NCBI GenBank assembly: GCA_025655455.1
Contig: JAHXIV010000056.1
Coordinates: 1-64,000 of the forward strand
Origin: a gamma proteobacterium symbiont of Taylorina sp.
Lineage (GTDB): Bacteria; Pseudomonadota; Gammaproteobacteria; GRL18
Reading direction: 5' to 3'
Length of the DNA: 64,000 nt
In this document: one piece after another, positions 49,746 through 58,559 of the stretch
Numbering within the stretch: the stretch's first letter is position 1
Layout of the letters: every line of letters begins with the position of its first letter
The notes under the pieces: model-generated
Seen by the model: the letters and a program-made list of their open reading frames with translations, nothing else
Told to the model about the DNA's origin: nothing
The model's database searches: none
Program-made: the position numbers and the translations under genes

Positions 49746-50159
49746 ATGTTACAACTAGAAACTATTGAAAACTCATATTCTTTTCATTCTTATGACAAAC
49801 AATCGGCCAGTCTTATAAAACCTGACCATAGTATTCACTCTAATCAATCTATTGAAGATACATTAGTTCAAATTTCCAGCACAACAATAATCTATAAAGA
49901 TAAACTGGATAACACTAACCTTCCCGCACAGTTCATGGACTTTGATCAGAACAGCATAACAAGATTACTGGAACATAATGCCGACATTTATCTTATTGGT
50001 ACCGGCTCTATCCCCTGCTTTCCGGAAAAAGAACTATTTAAATATATTACAAAAAATAAATTACCCATTGATTTCATGGATACCGGGGCAGCTTGTAGAA
50101 CCTTTAATATATTAACCGGTGAATATCGTAACGTTGCTGCTTTGATATTCTTCCAGTAG
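49746..50159 (+). CDS. Mth938/Xcc1710-like domain protein
   Basis: The 137-residue protein matches the small Mth938-like (DUF498) fold: DLVL-like strand ADIYLIGTGSIPCFPEKELFKYI, IDFMDTGAACRTFNILTGEYRNVAALIF. The central GTG-x-x-x-x-F and the MDTGAACRTFN-(I/L) block are the family signature. Bacterial members are of unknown biochemical role; the human relative NDUFAF3 is a complex I assembly factor. It is encoded divergently from alaC. Confidence 0.85.
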   Translation: MLQLETIENSYSFHSYDKQSASLIKPDHSIHSNQSIEDTLVQISSTTIIYKDKLDNTNLPAQFMDFDQNSITRLLEHNADIYLIGTGSIPCFPEKELFKYITKNKLPIDFMDTGAACRTFNILTGEYRNVAALIFFQ

Positions 50160-50270
50160 AAATATCATCAAATCATTTTCCAGCTTAAAAGCTAATGTTA
50201 CTAAACTTTTCTACCAGCTTCAATGTATAGATAATAAAAATCTGCACAACCATCAGAGCACAAAAGATTC

Positions 50271-50299
50271 TTGACAAGCCCACATTTGATTCATAGAAT
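50271..50299 (+). promoter_or_regulatory. Sigma-70 promoter of the btuB riboswitch transcript
   Basis: A perfect TTGACA, a 17-base spacer and TAGAAT lie about 40 bases before the first conserved riboswitch segment. The predicted start of transcription is near 50306. Confidence 0.75.
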
Positions 50300-50344
50300 A
50301 TGGCGCTATTCTTGTGGTGTTTTATTCTTATTCTTAATTTGTTC

Positions 50345-50580
50345 AGAATAGAAAAAACAGGGAAATTGGTTAAATTCCAATGCTGCCCCCGCAACGGTAA
50401 TTGAATGTACGATAGTGGAATCCACTGTATTCTATCATCTATGATGAGTGTAAAGAATATGGGAAGGAACTATCGATAATTACGCTTTTGATTTAAGGCG
50501 TATTTCTTCATAAGCCCGGAGACCGACCAGGAGAATGACCTTAACCATGCGGTGGGCAGTGGTTGAAGCGGGCTATCGAT
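50345..50580 (+). ncRNA. Cobalamin riboswitch upstream of btuB
   Basis: The segment has the conserved cobalamin-riboswitch order: AACAGGGAAATTGGTTAAAT, then CTGCCCCCGCAACGGTAA, a variable arm (hairpin AGTGG/CCACT at 50414-50426), the B12 box AAGCCCGGAGACCGACC at 50512-50528, and a closing ATGCGGTGGGCAGTGG. It lies about 100 bases before btuB and after a strong promoter. On binding adenosylcobalamin such RNAs shut off expression, here of the whole uptake and salvage operon. The rest of the 519-base gap (50160-50344) holds only the promoter. Confidence 0.95.
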
Positions 50581-50678
50581 CTTATTGATATATCTCAGAC
50601 TCATAGTTCCTTCTTTACTCATTCCCATGCATTTAATCTCATTATTTGTACACGGGGTGTGTGTACTAAGGAAATTCT

Positions 50679-52592
50679 ATGTCTAATCAATCTCATTTTG
50701 TCAGTATAACTTCAATACTGAGCCTTTTTTTATATTCAATACTTTCTTACGCAGAAAGTATTCCGCCAGAATACAGTTCTTCTATGAATTCAGATTTACC
50801 TCAAATTGTAGTGACTGCCACAAGAACAGCCAATACAGTTGATGAAACAATTGCACCGGTCACTATTATCACCAGAGAAGATATTGAACGCAGTCAGGCA
50901 AGTTCTTTAATTGATGTATTGCGAACAGCTCCGGGGGTAAATTTTACCAGCAATGGCGGTATGGGCAGTACCTCCGGAATTTCCATTCGTGGAACCAATA
51001 TTGATCATGTGCTGTATCTCATTGATGGCGTACCGGTTCGTTCTGCAACATCAGGATCTATGACTATTGAATTTATACCATTAGCACAGATTGAACGTAT
51101 TGAAGTTGTACGTGGACCGCGTTCCAGTTTATATGGATCTGATGCCATTGGTGGTGTTGTTCAACTTTTTACCACCAAAAACAAACAGGAAAAAATATCA
51201 GCCAGTATCGGCTATGGTTCTGATAATACCAGGGAATTAACCGGTAGTTATTCTACAGGCAGCAAAACAACTTCTTTTAGTGCTGGCATATCCATTTTGG
51301 ATACAGATGGCTATGATTTTTTTGGGCGTGATTCCTATGGCATGATTAATACGGCTGATAAGGATGATGATGGCTATGAAAATTATTCTATGACATTAAA
51401 TGCCAGTCATAGCATAACTTCAGATTTGGAACTTTCAGGATTTTACTTACGTAGTCAGGGTGAATCTGAGTTTGATGGTTATGCAACTGAGACAACTCAT
51501 CTGGACTTTACAGAGCAGGTTTTTAGCGGTACTCTGGATTATGCCATTAATGAGATTTGGCAAAGTCAGCTGCAGCTCAGCAGAAGCTATGATAAGCAAT
51601 ATAACTATCTGCACAAACTTCCAGCAGGAAATATTTATTATACCGATGCAAAGAGTCATTTTAATACCAGAACCGATCTACTCAATTGGCAAAATGACTT
51701 TGTTCTGCGTGATAGCGATTTAATGACGATTGGTATTGATTATAAAAATGACAAAGTGGATAGTTCAACGGACTTTAGCGAAGATAGCCGCTGGAATAAA
51801 GCCATTTATGGTCAGTATCTATACTATGGTGATATTTTTGATACGCAAGTCTCTGTTAGAAGTGATGACAATGAATCCTTCGGTACACATAACACCTGGA
51901 GTTTTGCGACCGGCTTTGCATTGGATGATGCGGTTCGTGTGACGACTTCCTATGGAACTGCGTTTAAAGCCCCCTCTTTTAACGATTTGTACTGGCCGGC
52001 AGATTTTTTCTTCAAGGGTAATCCTGATCTTAAACCGGAAGAATCATCAAGCTTTGATTTTGGGGTAGAAATCACAACAGGAAAAACACTCTGGAGCGCT
52101 CACTATTTTGATACTGAAGTGGATAATTTAATCACCTACGTTGATTCATATCCAGATGTCAGTATGATGGAAAATGTATCTAAGGCCAGTATAGACGGCT
52201 TTGAATTAACGGTTAATAGTGAAATATTGGGTTTTGAAGTAACTGCCAATGTTTCATTTGTCAACCCGCTTGATCAGGAAAGCGGAAAAATACTGGCACG
52301 CAGAAGTAAGAGAAATATTAATATTTCTGTGGATAAAAGTTCAGGACAATTAAGTTATGGTGCCTCAATAATTGCCAGTTCAGAAAGATATAATAAAGTT
52401 GATGAACAGGAACGACTGGCAGGTTTTGGCTTGCTCAATATTCGCAGCGCATGGCGATTTAACAAGCATTGGACAGTAAAGGCAAAGATTGATAATCTTC
52501 TGGATAAAGACTATGTCTTAACTCAGCAAGGTGGTTTTGACTACAAACAACCCGATCGCTTTGCTTTTGCTTCTATTCATTATCAAATGTAA
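50679..52592 (+). CDS. btuB: TonB-dependent outer-membrane vitamin B12 receptor
   Basis: The 637-residue protein has a signal peptide, a TonB-box-like segment (PQIVVTATR), a plug domain (DVLRTAPGVNFTSNGGMGS, LIDGVPVRS, RIEVVRGPRSSLYGSDAIGG) and a 22-strand type barrel ending FAFASIHYQM. The preceding cobalamin riboswitch and following btuCDF genes identify the substrate. The last residue is Met and not the usual aromatic; Tyr is two places earlier. A palindromic element separates it from btuC. Confidence 0.93.
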   Translation: MSNQSHFVSITSILSLFLYSILSYAESIPPEYSSSMNSDLPQIVVTATRTANTVDETIAPVTIITREDIERSQASSLIDVLRTAPGVNFTSNGGMGSTSGISIRGTNIDHVLYLIDGVPVRSATSGSMTIEFIPLAQIERIEVVRGPRSSLYGSDAIGGVVQLFTTKNKQEKISASIGYGSDNTRELTGSYSTGSKTTSFSAGISILDTDGYDFFGRDSYGMINTADKDDDGYENYSMTLNASHSITSDLELSGFYLRSQGESEFDGYATETTHLDFTEQVFSGTLDYAINEIWQSQLQLSRSYDKQYNYLHKLPAGNIYYTDAKSHFNTRTDLLNWQNDFVLRDSDLMTIGIDYKNDKVDSSTDFSEDSRWNKAIYGQYLYYGDIFDTQVSVRSDDNESFGTHNTWSFATGFALDDAVRVTTSYGTAFKAPSFNDLYWPADFFFKGNPDLKPEESSSFDFGVEITTGKTLWSAHYFDTEVDNLITYVDSYPDVSMMENVSKASIDGFELTVNSEILGFEVTANVSFVNPLDQESGKILARRSKRNINISVDKSSGQLSYGASIIASSERYNKVDEQERLAGFGLLNIRSAWRFNKHWTVKAKIDNLLDKDYVLTQQGGFDYKQPDRFAFASIHYQM

Positions 52593-52620
52593 TCTTTCTC
52601 TTCATGGATTGCTATTCCCA

Positions 52621-52700
52621 AGGGGGCGGAGCCAAATGGTATTAAATATTATAACTTATATTAACATCAGGCAGTACATAACATTTGACTCCGACCCCCT
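52621..52700. repeat. Palindromic element, copy C (between btuB and btuC)
   Basis: Ends GGGGGCGGAGCCAAATGGTA and ACATTTGACTCCGACCCCC flank about 44 AT-rich bases. It fills most of the 120-base btuB-btuC gap and ends 13 bases before the btuC start. Same family as copies A, B and D. Confidence 0.9.
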
Positions 52701-52712
52701 ACCCATTATCTT

Positions 52713-53687
52713 ATGTTAATAAACAACAAATTTTTATTTTTGACCTGTCTTATTCTGCTTGTACTCATCAGCTTTGTCTTTTCATTGCTGACGGGTTCAA
52801 GCAAGCTCTCATCAAATGATATTATTTCACTTTTTAATGGTACTGCTTCTCCGCTGCTGCAAACTTTGATTTTTGAACTGCGTTTGCCCCGTGCTCTGGC
52901 TGCTTTTGCTGCAGGTGCACTCTTATCTCTGGCAGGTGTCCTGATGCAGGTATTATTGAGAAATCCACTGGCTGACCCATACGTGCTTGGGGTTTCAGGT
53001 GGTTCGGCTCTGGCTGCTTTACTGGCTATGTTGATGGGTGTAAACAGCTTACTTATGACAGGCAGTGCATTTATCGGCGCATTGATTTCCATTCTACTGG
53101 TGTTTGTATTTTCGCATCAATCCGGCAGCTGGACAGTGTCAAGATTGTTGTTAACCGGGATTATATTAGCTTCCGGCTGGGGAGCCATGATCAGTTTTAT
53201 ACTGGTGATAGCCCCTGCAGAACAGGTTCATGGTATGTTATTCTGGCTGATGGGCGATCTAAGTTATGACAGACCTCTACTACCTGCTTATCTTATATTA
53301 TTGTGCGGTCTGATATTTTCTATGCTTATCAGTCGTCAATTAAATATTATGCTCTGGGGTGATCTTCAGGCAGGCAGTCTGGGTATTCAAATCAAAAACC
53401 TCAGATTAAAAATCTTTTTCTTATCTTCCTTAATGACGGCAGGTGCCATTACCTTAGCTGGAAGTATTGGTTTTGTCGGTCTGGTTATCCCACATCTGGT
53501 AAGACTGGTATTGGGCACTGATCATCGTTACCTATTGCCGGCCAGTGCATTAACCGGGGGAGCATTATTAATCATTGCAGATACACTGGCCAGAACAATA
53601 CTATCACCACAGCAATTGCCTGTTGGAATTTTAACTGCCTTAATCGGCGTTCCATTATTTCTATATCTTCTGAAAAAGAGTACATAA
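52713..53687 (+). CDS. btuC: Vitamin B12 ABC transporter permease
   Basis: This 324-residue FecCD-type permease has about ten hydrophobic helices. Family blocks are LRLPRALAAFAAGALLSLAG, NPLADPYVLGVSGGSALAA and GSIGFVGLVIPHLVRLVLGTDHR near residue 250, the ATPase-contact region. The btuD start overlaps its last base, so translation is coupled. FecCD permeases also move siderophores; the riboswitch and cob genes support B12. Confidence 0.93.
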   Translation: MLINNKFLFLTCLILLVLISFVFSLLTGSSKLSSNDIISLFNGTASPLLQTLIFELRLPRALAAFAAGALLSLAGVLMQVLLRNPLADPYVLGVSGGSALAALLAMLMGVNSLLMTGSAFIGALISILLVFVFSHQSGSWTVSRLLLTGIILASGWGAMISFILVIAPAEQVHGMLFWLMGDLSYDRPLLPAYLILLCGLIFSMLISRQLNIMLWGDLQAGSLGIQIKNLRLKIFFLSSLMTAGAITLAGSIGFVGLVIPHLVRLVLGTDHRYLLPASALTGGALLIIADTLARTILSPQQLPVGILTALIGVPLFLYLLKKST

Positions 53688-54496
53688 TGTCCCTGCAATG
53701 CCGACATCTCAGGCTTTCAATTGCCGATAAAGTTATCTGTAAAGATTTAAAGATCAGCTTTAATCCCGGAGAATTCTGGGGCATTATGGGCATTAACGGG
53801 GTTGGAAAAACCACCTTATTAAAAAGTTTAATTGGTCTTCATGAAGTTGATACAGAAAATGATAAAAATATGTGTATTCAACTCAATAATCAAAGTATTT
53901 ATTCCTACAAGCGTCTTGAACTGGCACAGAAAACAGGTATTATGCTGCAGGAATATGAGTATAACTTCCCCTCAACTGTACTGGAAGCAACCCTGATTGG
54001 TCGACATCCCTTTCTTAATCAATGGCAGATTGAAGATACTCATGATGAACAACTGGCACTGCAGGCTTTAAAAAGAGCAGGACTGGAGAAATTATCTCAG
54101 CGCGCCTTAAGTACACTTTCAGGCGGAGAAAAACGCCGTGTCAATCTGGCCACCCTGCTGACACAGAATCCAGATTATTATTTACTGGATGAGCCGGTCA
54201 ATCATCTGGATCTTAAAGCACAAATGGATATATTAACACTACTGAGCAATCAATTTAAAAACTCCGGTCAATGCGGCATTATGGTGATTCATGATCCTAA
54301 TCTTGCCTGGCGTTTTTGTGATCACATCTTATTGTTATTTAATAAAGGTGAGTGGTTAGCTGGTGACACCCAACAAATTCTGACAAAAGATAATCTCAGT
54401 CGTCTTTATGACTGTAAAATTCAGCAAGCAGGCAATGGAAAAAATGACACTTTTTTTAGTCCGGTGCTTGAGTCAGAAGGGATCGGAGTCAAATGA
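53687..54496 (+). CDS. btuD: Vitamin B12 ABC transporter ATP-binding protein
   Basis: The 269-residue ATPase has Walker A GINGVGKTTLL, Q-loop MLQEYEYNFPS, signature LSGGEKRRVNLA, Walker B DYYLLDEPVNHLD and the switch His in MVIHDPN. The last codons (IGVK and the TGA stop) come from palindromic element D, which begins at 54479. The TGA overlaps the ATG of btuF. Confidence 0.93.
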   Translation: MSLQCRHLRLSIADKVICKDLKISFNPGEFWGIMGINGVGKTTLLKSLIGLHEVDTENDKNMCIQLNNQSIYSYKRLELAQKTGIMLQEYEYNFPSTVLEATLIGRHPFLNQWQIEDTHDEQLALQALKRAGLEKLSQRALSTLSGGEKRRVNLATLLTQNPDYYLLDEPVNHLDLKAQMDILTLLSNQFKNSGQCGIMVIHDPNLAWRFCDHILLLFNKGEWLAGDTQQILTKDNLSRLYDCKIQQAGNGKNDTFFSPVLESEGIGVK

Positions 54497-54551
54497 CATG
54501 CACATCCGAACTTATAATAAAGAAAGTATTTTATCATTTGACTCCCCCCCC
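54479..54551. repeat. Palindromic element, copy D (btuD/btuF junction, coding)
   Basis: Ends GGGATCGGAGTCAAATGACA and TCATTTGACTCCCCCCCC flank an AT-rich centre. Unlike the other copies it lies inside coding sequence: the left arm contains the btuD stop and the btuF start (AAATGA), and the remainder encodes the first 20 residues of BtuF. Confidence 0.9.
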
Positions 54552-55422
54552 TGGTGCAGTATATTTGTTTTTCCTGATAATGAGCAGTTATTCTTATGCG
54601 CAAATAGAGGTTATTGATGATACCGGTCAATTAGTGTCACTGGAAAAACCTGCTCAAATAGTGATCAGTTTGTCTCCCGGATTGACTGAGCTTATCTACG
54701 CCGCAGGCGGCTCTGATAAAATAAAAGCAGCTGTAAGCTATAGCGATTTTCCTGAACAGGCAAAACAATTACCACGTATAGGCAATTATGACGCCTTGGA
54801 TATAGAACAAATATTACAAATAAAGCCGGATCTTATTATTGCCTGGAAAAGTGGTAATCCAGTCAATCAAATTGCTCAGCTGCAAAAGTTTGGACTAAAT
54901 ATTTATATCAGTGAACCTTTACATTTCAATGACATACCAGAGACAATTAAAAAGCTTGGTAAGTTAATGGGAAGTGATACTATTGCACAAAAAAATACTG
55001 ATGAATTTATCAGACAATTAAATGCTTTAAAAAAACAATATACACCACTGAACTTAAATAAGAAGAAAACGACTTTTATTCAAATCTGGAATAATCCGCT
55101 GATGAGTATTAACGATAAACATTTAATTTCAAAAGTAATCAGTTTTTGCGGGGGGCATAATATTTTTTCTCAGGCCGCAAGCTTAACCTATTCACCGGAT
55201 ATTGAATCGGTCTTAAAATCTAACCCTGAAATTATTATTGCAACCGGTATGGCTAAGCAGTCTGGATTATGGCTGAAGCGCTGGCAGCAATGGCCCTATT
55301 TATCGGCGGTTAAAAATAAACGACTTTATAGTGTCAACCCGGATCATTTAGTCAGACATACGCCAAGAATTCTATCCGGTATTAAGGAAGTGTGTGAATT
55401 AATTCAACCTGCAGGGAAATAA
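54493..55422 (+). CDS. btuF: Periplasmic vitamin B12-binding protein
   Basis: BtuF delivers cobalamin to BtuCD. The 309-residue protein has a class III binding-protein fold with IVISLSPGLTELIYAAGGSDKI, RIGNYDALDIEQILQIKPDLII and FIQIWNNPLMSI. The N-terminus MTCTSELIIKKVFYHLTPPP is encoded by palindromic element D. It is followed by a short hydrophobic core (VYLFFLIMSS) and a likely cleavage site at YAQ, so the export signal is a chimera of element and native sequence. No other start codon upstream of the hydrophobic core is available. Confidence 0.9.
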   Translation: MTCTSELIIKKVFYHLTPPPGAVYLFFLIMSSYSYAQIEVIDDTGQLVSLEKPAQIVISLSPGLTELIYAAGGSDKIKAAVSYSDFPEQAKQLPRIGNYDALDIEQILQIKPDLIIAWKSGNPVNQIAQLQKFGLNIYISEPLHFNDIPETIKKLGKLMGSDTIAQKNTDEFIRQLNALKKQYTPLNLNKKKTTFIQIWNNPLMSINDKHLISKVISFCGGHNIFSQAASLTYSPDIESVLKSNPEIIIATGMAKQSGLWLKRWQQWPYLSAVKNKRLYSVNPDHLVRHTPRILSGIKEVCELIQPAGK

Positions 55423-55428
55423 TAATTT

Positions 55429-56469
55429 ATGTTTGATATTTCAGCTGTCAATAGACATAAGGAAAAAGACATTCAACAGATCATTGATCAAAAAACCAAA
55501 CCTCCAGGTGCCTTAGGCCAGTTGGAAAATCTGGCAAAACAACTGGCTCTGGTTCTGGTTCTGGGTAATAATAAAATTATAATTAACCATCCGACCATGC
55601 TGATTTTTGCCGGTGATCACGGTATTGCTGAAGAAGATGTCAGCATCGCTCCTCCAGCCGTGACTCAACAGATGGTGCTTAATTTTTTAAATGGTGGAGC
55701 CGCGATTAATTGTTTCTGTGAGAGCAATAAGATGGCAATTGAAGTGATTGATGCAGGTATATTGTTGCCCGTTCATGATGTCCGTTTAATAGTCCAGTCT
55801 TTGGGAACAGGCACCAAAAACTTCAGCAAGCAGCCGGCAATGGAAAAAACTGCTGTAGAAAAAGGTTTGAAGCTGGGTGCTGACGTAGTTAACAAACACG
55901 TTGCATCTGCTTGTAATGTGATTGGTTTTGGTGAAATGGGAATTGCTAATAGCTCTTCTGCAGCGGCTATTATGGCTGCCGTATTAAAGCTGCCGGTGGC
56001 TGACTGTGTGGGTAGAGGTACTGGTATTGATGATACAAAACTAGAAAAAAAAATAAAGCTGATCGAACAAGCCACTCAACTTCACAAAAAAAACTTAAAC
56101 TCACCATTAAATATACTGGCCAGTGTGGGTGGTTTTGAAATTGTACAAATGGTCGGTGCCATGCTGGCCGCTGCAGAAAAAAAATGCATTCTGCTGATCG
56201 ATGGTTTCATTGCAACTTCAGCTGCATTGCTGGCCTGTCAAATCAATCAAAATACGCGTGATTATATGGTCTTTTGTCATCAGTCAAATGAACAGGGGCA
56301 TCAATTTATGCTTGAACACCTGCAGGCAAAGCCCCTGCTGTCTCTTGAACTTCGTCTGGGAGAAGGCACAGGTGCAGCTTTAGCTCTGCCCTTATTACGG
56401 GCAGCCGCTGCTTTTTATAATAATATGGCCAGTTTTGAAAGTGCTGGTGTTGAACCTAAAATTAATTGA
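55429..56469 (+). CDS. cobT: Nicotinate-nucleotide-dimethylbenzimidazole phosphoribosyltransferase
   Basis: CobT makes alpha-ribazole phosphate, the lower ligand precursor of cobalamin. The 346-residue protein has TKPPGALGQLENLAKQLAL, IFAGDHGIAEEDVS, GEMGIANSSSAAAIMA, CVGRGTGIDD and the late LRLGEGTGAALALPLLRAA containing the catalytic Glu. It begins 6 bases after btuF. Confidence 0.96.
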   Translation: MFDISAVNRHKEKDIQQIIDQKTKPPGALGQLENLAKQLALVLVLGNNKIIINHPTMLIFAGDHGIAEEDVSIAPPAVTQQMVLNFLNGGAAINCFCESNKMAIEVIDAGILLPVHDVRLIVQSLGTGTKNFSKQPAMEKTAVEKGLKLGADVVNKHVASACNVIGFGEMGIANSSSAAAIMAAVLKLPVADCVGRGTGIDDTKLEKKIKLIEQATQLHKKNLNSPLNILASVGGFEIVQMVGAMLAAAEKKCILLIDGFIATSAALLACQINQNTRDYMVFCHQSNEQGHQFMLEHLQAKPLLSLELRLGEGTGAALALPLLRAAAAFYNNMASFESAGVEPKIN

Positions 56470-56475
56470 AGTAAA

Positions 56476-57246
56476 ATGTTAAGACAACAATTAAATTTAT
56501 TTTATATTGCGCTGGGATTTCTCACCCGAATTCCTGTCCCTGCAAGCATTGATTACAGTCAGAAAAATCTTAATCAGGCCAGTCGATATTTCTCATTAGT
56601 GGGTTGGCTGATTGGCTTTTTATGTGCATTAATCTTTTGGCTGGGGCAGTTAGTTTTACCTGCCGCTATCGCCATACTTCTGTCAATGTTATTTAGTATT
56701 TTGCATACAGGCTGCTTCCATGAGGATGGTCTGGCTGATACTTGTGACGGCTTTGGCGGCGGCTGGGAAGTACAGCAAAAATTAACTATCATGAAAGATT
56801 CCACAATCGGTACTTATGGTGCAAGCGCTTTATGGTTTACGTATACCATTAAATTTGCTCTATTATTCAGTCTGGCCGAACTCTCTATAATTAACACTGT
56901 ATTTGCAATGATCGCAGCACATCCAGTCAGCAGAGCAGTGTCCACACTAATGATTTTTATCCTGCCCTATGTTTCAGACAGTAAAACTTCCAAGGTGAAA
57001 CCTCTGGCCGAATCTCAGCAAATGATTGATCTGCTCATTAATCTTTTTATCGGGGCGATAGCATTGCTGCTTGTTGATGATATCTTATGGATAGTGCTGG
57101 CTTTAGCCATATCCACCGGTTTGATGCACCAACTACTGCTCAGACAAATTGGCGGTTTTACCGGTGACACTTTAGGTGCGGTACAGCAAATTTCAGAACT
57201 TTTGATTTATTTGCTGGTATTAATATCAACAGGGACAATATTGTGA
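56476..57246 (+). CDS. cobS: Adenosylcobinamide-GDP ribazoletransferase (cobalamin synthase)
   Basis: CobS is the membrane enzyme joining alpha-ribazole (phosphate) to adenosylcobinamide-GDP. The 256-residue protein has FLTRIPVP at the N-terminus, the metal-binding motif HEDGLADTCDGFGGG, MKDSTIGTYGA and QIGGFTGDTLGAVQQISE near the C-terminus, with several hydrophobic helices. It overlaps cobU by 4 bases. Confidence 0.96.
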   Translation: MLRQQLNLFYIALGFLTRIPVPASIDYSQKNLNQASRYFSLVGWLIGFLCALIFWLGQLVLPAAIAILLSMLFSILHTGCFHEDGLADTCDGFGGGWEVQQKLTIMKDSTIGTYGASALWFTYTIKFALLFSLAELSIINTVFAMIAAHPVSRAVSTLMIFILPYVSDSKTSKVKPLAESQQMIDLLINLFIGAIALLLVDDILWIVLALAISTGLMHQLLLRQIGGFTGDTLGAVQQISELLIYLLVLISTGTIL

Positions 57247-57785
57247 TCCATTTAGTCATTGGTGGTGCGCGTTCAGGTAAAAGCACATTTGCAGAAAAAC
57301 AGGCTATGCTTGTTGCGGCATCTGATAGAAATCCTGAATTAAAGATTGTCTATATTGCAACAGCAAGCATTAAAGATGATGAAATGGCACAGAGAATTCA
57401 ACATCATCAACAATCACGACCTAAAGACTGGTTATTAATCGAAGAACCTCTTGCCTTATCAAATGTCATATCAACACATTCTCATCCAAACAAAACCCTA
57501 ATCATAGAATGTATGACTTTATGGCTGACAAACTGGCTTTGCAGTACCAATTATGAACAATGGCCTTTGGAAAAACAGGCATTTATTGATGCATTAATGA
57601 CCAGTCAATCCAATATTATCATTGTTTCCAATGAAGTAGGCAGTGGCATTGTCCCCTTGGGGAAATTAAGCCGGGACTTTGTGGATCAAGCCGGCTGGCT
57701 AAATCAGGATCTGGTTGAAATTGCTGACAAGGTTACACTGGTCGTTGCAGGGTGTGCTATAGCATTGAAAGAGAATTCGGGGTGA
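57243..57785 (+). CDS. cobU: Adenosylcobinamide kinase / adenosylcobinamide-phosphate guanylyltransferase
   Basis: The 180-residue bifunctional enzyme activates cobinamide with GTP. It has the P-loop IGGARSGKSTFAE, IATASIKDDEMAQRI, a His in RIQHHQQSRPKDW that is the guanylylation site in the family, and SNEVGSGIVP near residue 130. The start is GTG overlapping the cobS stop. Confidence 0.96.
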   Translation: MIHLVIGGARSGKSTFAEKQAMLVAASDRNPELKIVYIATASIKDDEMAQRIQHHQQSRPKDWLLIEEPLALSNVISTHSHPNKTLIIECMTLWLTNWLCSTNYEQWPLEKQAFIDALMTSQSNIIIVSNEVGSGIVPLGKLSRDFVDQAGWLNQDLVEIADKVTLVVAGCAIALKENSG

Positions 57786-57788
57786 AAT

Positions 57789-58448
57789 ATGAAAAGTAAA
57801 CAGACCAATACCGATCTGTTTTTAATCAGACATGGTCAGCCTGAATTACAAAATACTCTGTTAGGTTCAACTGATTCCCCTTTGAGCCAATATGGCTGGT
57901 CTCAACTGGAAAAAATAATTGAGCAGTTGAATGACATTGATTTTCTGATTTCAAGTCCTCTGAGTCGTTGTGCTGAATTTGCTCAGCAATATGCTGATAA
58001 AAAACAGCAGGAATTAGTGATTAATGAAAATTGGCGTGAATGTCATTTTGGTGACTGGGATGGAACAGATTACCAATCCCTGTATCAGCAATTCCCGCTT
58101 GCTGTTGAAGCTTTTTATAACGATCCTTATAAAAATATGCCGGCCAATTCAGAAGCTTTAGGCAACTTTTGTGATCGAATTGAAAATGCCCTGTTTCAGT
58201 TATTAAAAAAAGAGCAGGGAAAAAAAATTGCTATTTTTACTCATGCGGGAGTCATTCGTACTTTAGTGGCCTGGTGTTTAAAAATTAACTATGAATCTGG
58301 TGTGCAATTCCAGAGGTTTGCAGTAGATTATGCCAGTATCACCCATATTTCAATTTATCATGCAGAAAGCAGCAGTTTGCACAATGATGAGGGAAAAAGT
58401 TCATTATTTCCACAATTAGTCAGTCTAAACCAAACTCATTGTTTATAA
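57789..58448 (+). CDS. cobC: Alpha-ribazole phosphatase (histidine phosphatase family)
   Basis: The 219-residue protein has the phosphatase motif LIRHGQPE, SSPLSRC, ENWRECHFGDWDG and the second catalytic His in FTHAGVIRTLVAW. As last gene of the cob operon it should remove the 5-prime phosphate from alpha-ribazole phosphate or cobalamin phosphate. The generic histidine-phosphatase family means the assignment rests partly on context. It converges with the TpsA-like gene; the 111-base gap shows no clear terminator. Confidence 0.88.
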   Translation: MKSKQTNTDLFLIRHGQPELQNTLLGSTDSPLSQYGWSQLEKIIEQLNDIDFLISSPLSRCAEFAQQYADKKQQELVINENWRECHFGDWDGTDYQSLYQQFPLAVEAFYNDPYKNMPANSEALGNFCDRIENALFQLLKKEQGKKIAIFTHAGVIRTLVAWCLKINYESGVQFQRFAVDYASITHISIYHAESSSLHNDEGKSSLFPQLVSLNQTHCL

Positions 58449-58559
58449 AATCAATTTGTTAAATCATACTTTTGTAAGTTCTCAATAAGTCCGAGCATGA
58501 CTCCCTCTCTCTATGATGATATGGACTCCTCTTTCCAAATAGTATCTACCCCGATAGCA

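Noticed and set aside
50185-50394. Minus-strand ORF of 69 residues before btuB
   Set aside because: It lies antisense to the promoter and the first part of the cobalamin riboswitch and has no coding features.
52706-53092. Minus-strand ORF of 128 residues over btuC
   Set aside because: Antisense to conserved btuC helices; shadow.
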